Shown piece after piece: positions 20,127 through 23,905 of a DNA stretch of 23,905 nt. The DNA lies in IMG/VR virus record IMGVR_UViG_3300042868_003755, positions 1 to 23,905 of that record; one strand, given 5' to 3'. The notes beneath the pieces were generated by a model that worked only from the letters and a program-made list of their open reading frames with translations, made no database searches and was not told where the DNA came from. This DNA comes from a virus. How positions within the stretch are numbered: the first letter of the stretch is position 1; the number at the start of each line of letters is the position of its first letter. Position numbers and translations under genes: made by a program.

Positions 20127-20723
20127 TTATTCCTTAATGGTTATGTTTCGCAAATCTGGATACTGCACAAACTTAGGTTGTTCAGGAGCAGCTTGATACT
20201 GCGCCAATAACTCTAGTCCACGTTCAGCATCTTCAATTGCAGGCCTATAGTGATATCCCAACTGAAACGTTTTCTGTGTGTTCCAGGGTAAGATATTTAG
20301 GTCGCGACCATCATATCGTTGTTTTATCATCACTTCGTAGGCTTGCTTGTTATCTAATAGTATAGCACCACCGTGACCTATTTGTAAAGGCTTTGTATGT
20401 CCAAAACTCAAGCACTGCATTTGTCCGGTACGATACATGCCAGATTCCAACCGTCGAGCACTGTCCCAAACTCTAGTGTATATGAAATTGTACTCGCCGG
20501 CCCAGGTCTGTTCCGGCTCATCTAGATACACATAGTCAATGCCTAACTTATGCATGGTCATAGGCACACTCAAGTAAGTGTAAGGAGTCATCTTGAGACC
20601 CTTCACTAGTTCATATCTCAAACACATCTCTATGGCATGTGTACAGCAATCGGTCATGATTGCAGCAGGAGCGCCAGTGAACTTGGCTAATGCCCGTTCA
20701 AATTCAAGGATTTTTTCGAACAT
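20127..20723 (-). CDS. short DegT/DnrJ-type PLP aminotransferase homologue
   Basis: A 198-residue protein with pieces of the DegT/DnrJ/EryC1 sugar aminotransferase family: FTGAPAAIMTDCCTHAIEMC (cofactor-phosphate region, residues 15-34), PYTYLSVPMT, VWDSARRL (Asp87 position), and SFGHTKPLQIGHGGAILL with K111 in the Schiff-base position. Full-length members have about 370 residues; the C-terminal domain is missing, and parts of the core are shortened. It may be a compact enzyme, a partner of another subunit, or non-catalytic. The ATG overlaps the end of the epimerase gene by 20 bases and has a weak ribosome site. Stop is two bases before folE. Confidence 0.72.
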   Translation of the reverse strand: MFEKILEFERALAKFTGAPAAIMTDCCTHAIEMCLRYELVKGLKMTPYTYLSVPMTMHKLGIDYVYLDEPEQTWAGEYNFIYTRVWDSARRLESGMYRTGQMQCLSFGHTKPLQIGHGGAILLDNKQAYEVMIKQRYDGRDLNILPWNTQKTFQLGYHYRPAIEDAERGLELLAQYQAAPEQPKFVQYPDLRNITIKE

Positions 20724-21657
20724 ACCAAGCCCATGCGTGTTGAATCATATCTTCTAGTGCCCATTGACGCCAATTTGGCATCAACATACCAAACTTTGCT
20801 GCACTGGCAGTGAGCACAGCAGGATCACCTGCACGTCGAGGCTCTAGCAATACTGGCACCTTGCCTGCAATTGCAGCAGCGCATGCCAAGATTTCTTTTA
20901 CGCTGGTACCATTGTTTGTGCCTAGATTGTAAATGCCAGAGGGCACAGCAGCATCTAATGCACATACATGAGCATGTGCAATGTCTTCCACATGTACATA
21001 ATCACGTATACAAGTCCTGTCGGGTGTTTCGTAGTCATCACCATACAATGAAAACTGTTTGTTGTCACGAGTGGCTTCTAGGATTCTAGCAATCACATGA
21101 GTAGCACCTGGTTCTTGTCCATGTCGACCTAGACGATCTGCACCGCAAGCATTGAAGTAACGGAATGCTACATAGTCAAGATTGTACGCATGATGATAGC
21201 TGGCCAGCACTTGTTCAATCATGCGTTTGCTTTCACCGTAAGGACTCATAGGATCACATGGGTCAACTTCCGAACATGGATTCAGTATTGGCTCGCCATA
21301 TACAGATGCACTTGAACTAAAAATAAATTTAGTCTTGGGCAAGGCATTGACCACAAGTTCCAACAAGTGGATGGTCTTGATCACATTGTTGTGGTAGTAG
21401 TCGCCTGGATGTTTAACGCTGGGTCCTACCAAACTGGTACCAGCACAATGGATGATGGCGTCAGGTTGTAGCTGTATCAACTTTGTTTTGGCTTGATCAC
21501 TATCAAAGTCTGCTAGAACAAATTGATTAAAAACATCTTTCAATCGTGGCGGGCAAGGCCTACGGTCGATACCAATTACCCTATGCCCGGCATCAGACAA
21601 AGCCAATGCCACTTGCCCGCCAATGTATCCTGAGGCTCCAGTTACTACCACATCCAT
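20704..21657 (-). CDS. galE: UDP-glucose 4-epimerase-like SDR enzyme
   Basis: A 317-residue extended SDR. NAD-binding GASGYIGG (residues 7-14), DRR at 31-33, FIFSSSASVYG with Ser116 candidate, the catalytic Y140xxxK144 in SPYGESK, and FRYFNACGAD all match the GalE subgroup, which interconverts UDP-glucose and UDP-galactose (or the N-acetyl forms). RTCIRDYVHVEDIAHAH is the usual later motif. Length is slightly less than E. coli GalE (338). The ATG follows directly on the glycosyltransferase stop (TAAATG) with AAGGAAAA upstream. It probably supplies a sugar donor to one of the local glycosyltransferases; the exact substrate is not determined. Confidence 0.88.
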   Translation of the reverse strand: MDVVVTGASGYIGGQVALALSDAGHRVIGIDRRPCPPRLKDVFNQFVLADFDSDQAKTKLIQLQPDAIIHCAGTSLVGPSVKHPGDYYHNNVIKTIHLLELVVNALPKTKFIFSSSASVYGEPILNPCSEVDPCDPMSPYGESKRMIEQVLASYHHAYNLDYVAFRYFNACGADRLGRHGQEPGATHVIARILEATRDNKQFSLYGDDYETPDRTCIRDYVHVEDIAHAHVCALDAAVPSGIYNLGTNNGTSVKEILACAAAIAGKVPVLLEPRRAGDPAVLTASAAKFGMLMPNWRQWALEDMIQHAWAWYVRKNP

Positions 21658-22833
21658 TTAGAATTTTCCTTCTCGTGTGTGTTTTCTATAATCTACACCC
21701 ATACGCAGCATATCTTCACCATTGCCTTGCATGATGTCAAGCACACGATCAATTGTACCATCATTGCGATCGCTAATTTGTCCCATGCGTGGATGTTGCC
21801 AGGTCAGCAGTATTTCCAATTTGTTTAGGGCATCTTCTATTGACCAAGGAACATAAAGTCTGGAATGGTCATTACTAAAAGTCTCAGGGAAAGACCTATA
21901 AGCAGGGTATAGAACATTACACCCTAACGCATCTGCTTCCGAGACTGTGTTGGAAACCCAATCTTGAAGTGCGCAATTGAACACAACACGACTATCATTA
22001 ACAATGTTGTAGTAATCATTCTTTTCTAGATCTTCGTAGATCACCAGTTTACCTGCTGCTTGTAAGTCACGGGTGCGTTGCATGTAACTTTCGCTGTTGG
22101 ATTTTAACTTGCCGCCACTGCATACTGCAAACTCCACACTCAAGTTAGGATGGCGTTTGTGCCATGCTTCAATCAGATCCATGTAAAAGTCGGGTTGCTT
22201 CTCTTGATCCCATCGAGCTGAAAACACCACACGAGATTTACGCTCTGCCCACGGCTTGATGCTTGCAACACGTGACTGTACTTCGCTCTTGCCAAATGCC
22301 AATCCAGAAATATTGTAGATCGGAGCCTTCCAACCTGCAATCTTCATGTGCATTACCATTTCTTCATTAGTGGCCAACACACCGTCAACGAATGAGTCGA
22401 CCATGCGTTCATAGTGACCCATAAAGTCACCCATTCCCCATACATGAACAAAGTCATCTGGATCAATAGACTGAGCAAGACAACGAACAAAGATCCTTGG
22501 GCGCGATGCTTCTGGGATTTGTTTAAGGATGTACGGCAAAGATTCAATTCCCGGTTGAAACATATCTTCAAAGTAGATAACATCTTCATTGGTACATTCT
22601 CCTGCTTTCATCATCCGTACTAGATTCATCAGCTGGCTCATACCAAAGTATGTGCGCCCGTGTGCATCTAATACTTGACCGGTTACGATTGCTTGATCAT
22701 TGCTGAGTGTTTCTCCAGGCACAATAACATAGTCAATGCGCCGATTCTTAAAGACCGCTTCATTCCAGTCTTGTAACTGTAAAGTATAACGTGCTTTGTA
22801 CGGCTCTAAGCCCATGTAATATAGTTTTCTCAT
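21658..22833 (-). CDS. GT4-like (GT-B fold) glycosyltransferase
   Basis: A 391-residue protein with a GT-B two-domain outline. The C-terminal half holds RVVFSARWDQEKQPDFYMDL (residues about 202-221) as at the start of GT4 C-terminal domains, EFAVCSGGKL, and DWVSNTVSEADALGCNVLYP with the E-rich nucleotide-sugar region SEADALG. The N-terminal half (RIDYVIVPGE, IYFEDMFQPGIESL) is less conserved, as expected for an acceptor domain. Donor unknown. Its ATG overlaps the methyltransferase stop by four bases and the epimerase follows immediately, so it is likely a unit with both. Confidence 0.75.
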   Translation of the reverse strand: MRKLYYMGLEPYKARYTLQLQDWNEAVFKNRRIDYVIVPGETLSNDQAIVTGQVLDAHGRTYFGMSQLMNLVRMMKAGECTNEDVIYFEDMFQPGIESLPYILKQIPEASRPRIFVRCLAQSIDPDDFVHVWGMGDFMGHYERMVDSFVDGVLATNEEMVMHMKIAGWKAPIYNISGLAFGKSEVQSRVASIKPWAERKSRVVFSARWDQEKQPDFYMDLIEAWHKRHPNLSVEFAVCSGGKLKSNSESYMQRTRDLQAAGKLVIYEDLEKNDYYNIVNDSRVVFNCALQDWVSNTVSEADALGCNVLYPAYRSFPETFSNDHSRLYVPWSIEDALNKLEILLTWQHPRMGQISDRNDGTIDRVLDIMQGNGEDMLRMGVDYRKHTREGKF

Positions 22834-23567
22834 AGATTATACTTTCTAAGTTGCTCAATGAAGATTGATGTATTATCGTTAAAAAAGTTTGGAACATGCC
22901 CCTTTAATACAGTGAATCCTTCATATTGATAATTAAAAAATGTCATGATATCTGTTGCATCTTTTGATAAAAAATTGTCCAGGAAATCGTCAGCTGAGTG
23001 AGACACATGATGAAAAAACATCTCTCTGTCAGCTGATAAAAATGGTACAAAATCATGCTGTCCCAACAACAATTCCTTGATCACTTTGTCTACATCCGGA
23101 TTATGTTCAGTTACATCATCCATAATTAAAATACTATTTTTATGAAGCAACGGTAAGATTTTTAATACATCGTTTTTAACATATTCATAGGTATGATCAC
23201 CATCAATATGAATCAAGTCAAACGATTGAGTAAGTTCAAGATTTTTACTGTCGGTTTCAATAAATGTGATAGACTTATATTTTGGATCATCTTTAAAAAT
23301 AAAATCAAAATATTTTTCTTTAGATGAGAAATTTATATCAACGCACACATATTTGGTATCAACATCTGTACTTTCGAAAAGTATTCCAAATGTCAATCCT
23401 TCTAGAAATCCTATCTCTAATACTGATTTTGGTTTAAAATACTCACATATTTTCCAATAGGTGTAAATCCCAATGCAGTCTCTCGGAAGCCAATATCTAC
23501 CGTGATTATACTGTGTCCACCCGAATCTGTTAATATGTTTTAAAGTTTCAGATTGATGTAATTTCAT
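22830..23567 (-). CDS. class I SAM methyltransferase (Methyltransf_24-like)
   Basis: A 245-residue methyltransferase with SVLEIGFLEGLTF (motif I, residues 48-60), YVCVDINF (acidic motif II), FDLIHIDGDHTYEYVKNDV (the IDGDHxYxxV signature of the group) and LIMDDV. Such proteins methylate small molecules or sugars. The gene is visibly A+T-rich, with many AAA, TTT and ATA codons, unlike the neighbouring GT4 and epimerase genes, which suggests separate acquisition. Its ATG overlaps the preceding gene by ATGA, and it overlaps the GT4 gene by four bases. Acceptor unknown. Confidence 0.8.
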   Translation of the reverse strand: MKLHQSETLKHINRFGWTQYNHGRYWLPRDCIGIYTYWKICEYFKPKSVLEIGFLEGLTFGILFESTDVDTKYVCVDINFSSKEKYFDFIFKDDPKYKSITFIETDSKNLELTQSFDLIHIDGDHTYEYVKNDVLKILPLLHKNSILIMDDVTEHNPDVDKVIKELLLGQHDFVPFLSADREMFFHHVSHSADDFLDNFLSKDATDIMTFFNYQYEGFTVLKGHVPNFFNDNTSIFIEQLRKYNL

Positions 23568-23788
23568 GTGCGGTAACCGGCCAAGCGACGAGTATCTTCA
23601 TCCCACATGTTCTTGGCAGGTTTGCCCTGTGTGTGTTTGTTGAATTGTTGGAATGCATAACTGCGGAAGTTATACAAGTCCGACTCGTTGAACTTGTATC
23701 CGTAGTCCACACAGAACTCGCGATACTGGTCCAGATCCTCCCAGGTTTGTTCAGTACGGGGATTGTGTTTGATGATGACTTTAGCCAT
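23564..23788 (-). CDS. conserved small phage protein
   Basis: A 74-residue protein (starts MAKVIIKHNPRTEQTWEDLD) with FCVDYGYKFNESDLYNFRSY in the middle and a C-terminal NMWDEDTRRLAGYRT. I recall similar proteins in T4-like phages, with no known function. The composition (aromatic and charged residues, two or three helices) suits a small DNA- or protein-binding domain. ATG 23788 has GAGGAAA 6-7 bases upstream, and its stop overlaps the methyltransferase ATG by four bases. Medium confidence on conservation, none on function. Confidence 0.75.
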   Translation of the reverse strand: MAKVIIKHNPRTEQTWEDLDQYREFCVDYGYKFNESDLYNFRSYAFQQFNKHTQGKPAKNMWDEDTRRLAGYRT

Positions 23789-23799
23789 GTTGTTTCCTC

Positions 23800-23905
23800 T
23801 TAGATTTTGATAGATTGATAAGGTTGCAGGACATTGTACACGATCGCAGCACCATTTTCATCGTCTTCACTCACGTTGATGACAATGCTGCGATCTGGGT
23901 AGCGA
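23800..23905 (-). CDS. C-terminal end of an unidentified protein (runs off window)
   Basis: An open frame enters from the right edge and ends at TAA 23800-23802, encoding 34 residues (RYPDRSIVINVSEDDENGAA, then IVYNVLQPYQSIKI). The phase, the 11-base gap to the next ATG and its Shine-Dalgarno overlapping the stop all fit a real gene in the same transcript. Too little is present to identify the product. Confidence 0.6.
   Translation of the reverse strand, partial: RYPDRSIVINVSEDDENGAAIVYNVLQPYQSIKI

Noticed and set aside
1-23905. CRISPR array, tRNA genes, insertion sequence or attachment site
   Set aside because: No evenly spaced repeats, no cloverleaf-sized gaps between genes, no transposase and no terminal repeats were seen; nearly all sequence is accounted for by coding regions.

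Overview
The window is a slice of a large tailed-phage genome, most likely a T4-like myovirus from a marine or freshwater bacterium. The evidence is as follows. Every gene lies on the minus strand. Genes are packed with 1- or 4-base start/stop overlaps. There is a T4-type set of nucleic-acid enzymes (T4 RNase H-like exonuclease, polynucleotide kinase, RNA ligase). Several small proteins look like conserved T4-like phage families, including a DUF2452-like one. No host-type housekeeping operon, rRNA or tRNA is visible. The host cannot be named from the sequence, but the promoters are near-consensus sigma70 type and Shine-Dalgarno sites are clear.

Because transcription runs right to left, the layout is best read from high to low coordinates. 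From 23905 to 11008 there is a metabolic and sugar island. It holds methyltransferases, a GT-B glycosyltransferase, a GalE-like epimerase, a shortened DegT-type aminotransferase homologue, GTP cyclohydrolase I (FolE), a HIT protein, QueD with its own promoter, and a small membrane protein. It continues with two paralogous GT-A-like glycosyltransferases on either side of a B12-binding-type radical SAM enzyme, another methyltransferase, QueE, and S-adenosylmethionine synthetase (MetK). FolE, QueD and QueE together make 7-carboxy-7-deazaguanine from GTP. MetK would supply SAM to QueE, the radical SAM protein and the methyltransferases. The rest looks like a pathway for making or attaching a modified sugar, on DNA, virion or host surface.

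From 10992 to 6635 is a run of T4-like core and accessory genes: DUF2452, an SGNH-like protein, RNase H, a MazG-like pyrophosphatase and conserved unknowns. Between 7289 and 7325 a perfect 15-bp hairpin buries a ribosome binding site.

From 6583 to 5028 three small transcription units start at look-alike sigma70 promoters that carry ACCG/CGGT inverted half-sites. One of them appears to drive a leaderless GIY-YIG gene. From 5026 to 1 come an RNA ligase of the DRB0094/Rnl5 type, a predicted exported HExxH protein, and a dense chain of very small genes. The chain includes three copies of one small-protein family, several membrane or exported peptides, a kinase-only polynucleotide kinase, and the start of a GT17-like glycosyltransferase that runs off the window. 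No stretch longer than 300 bases lacks a gene.
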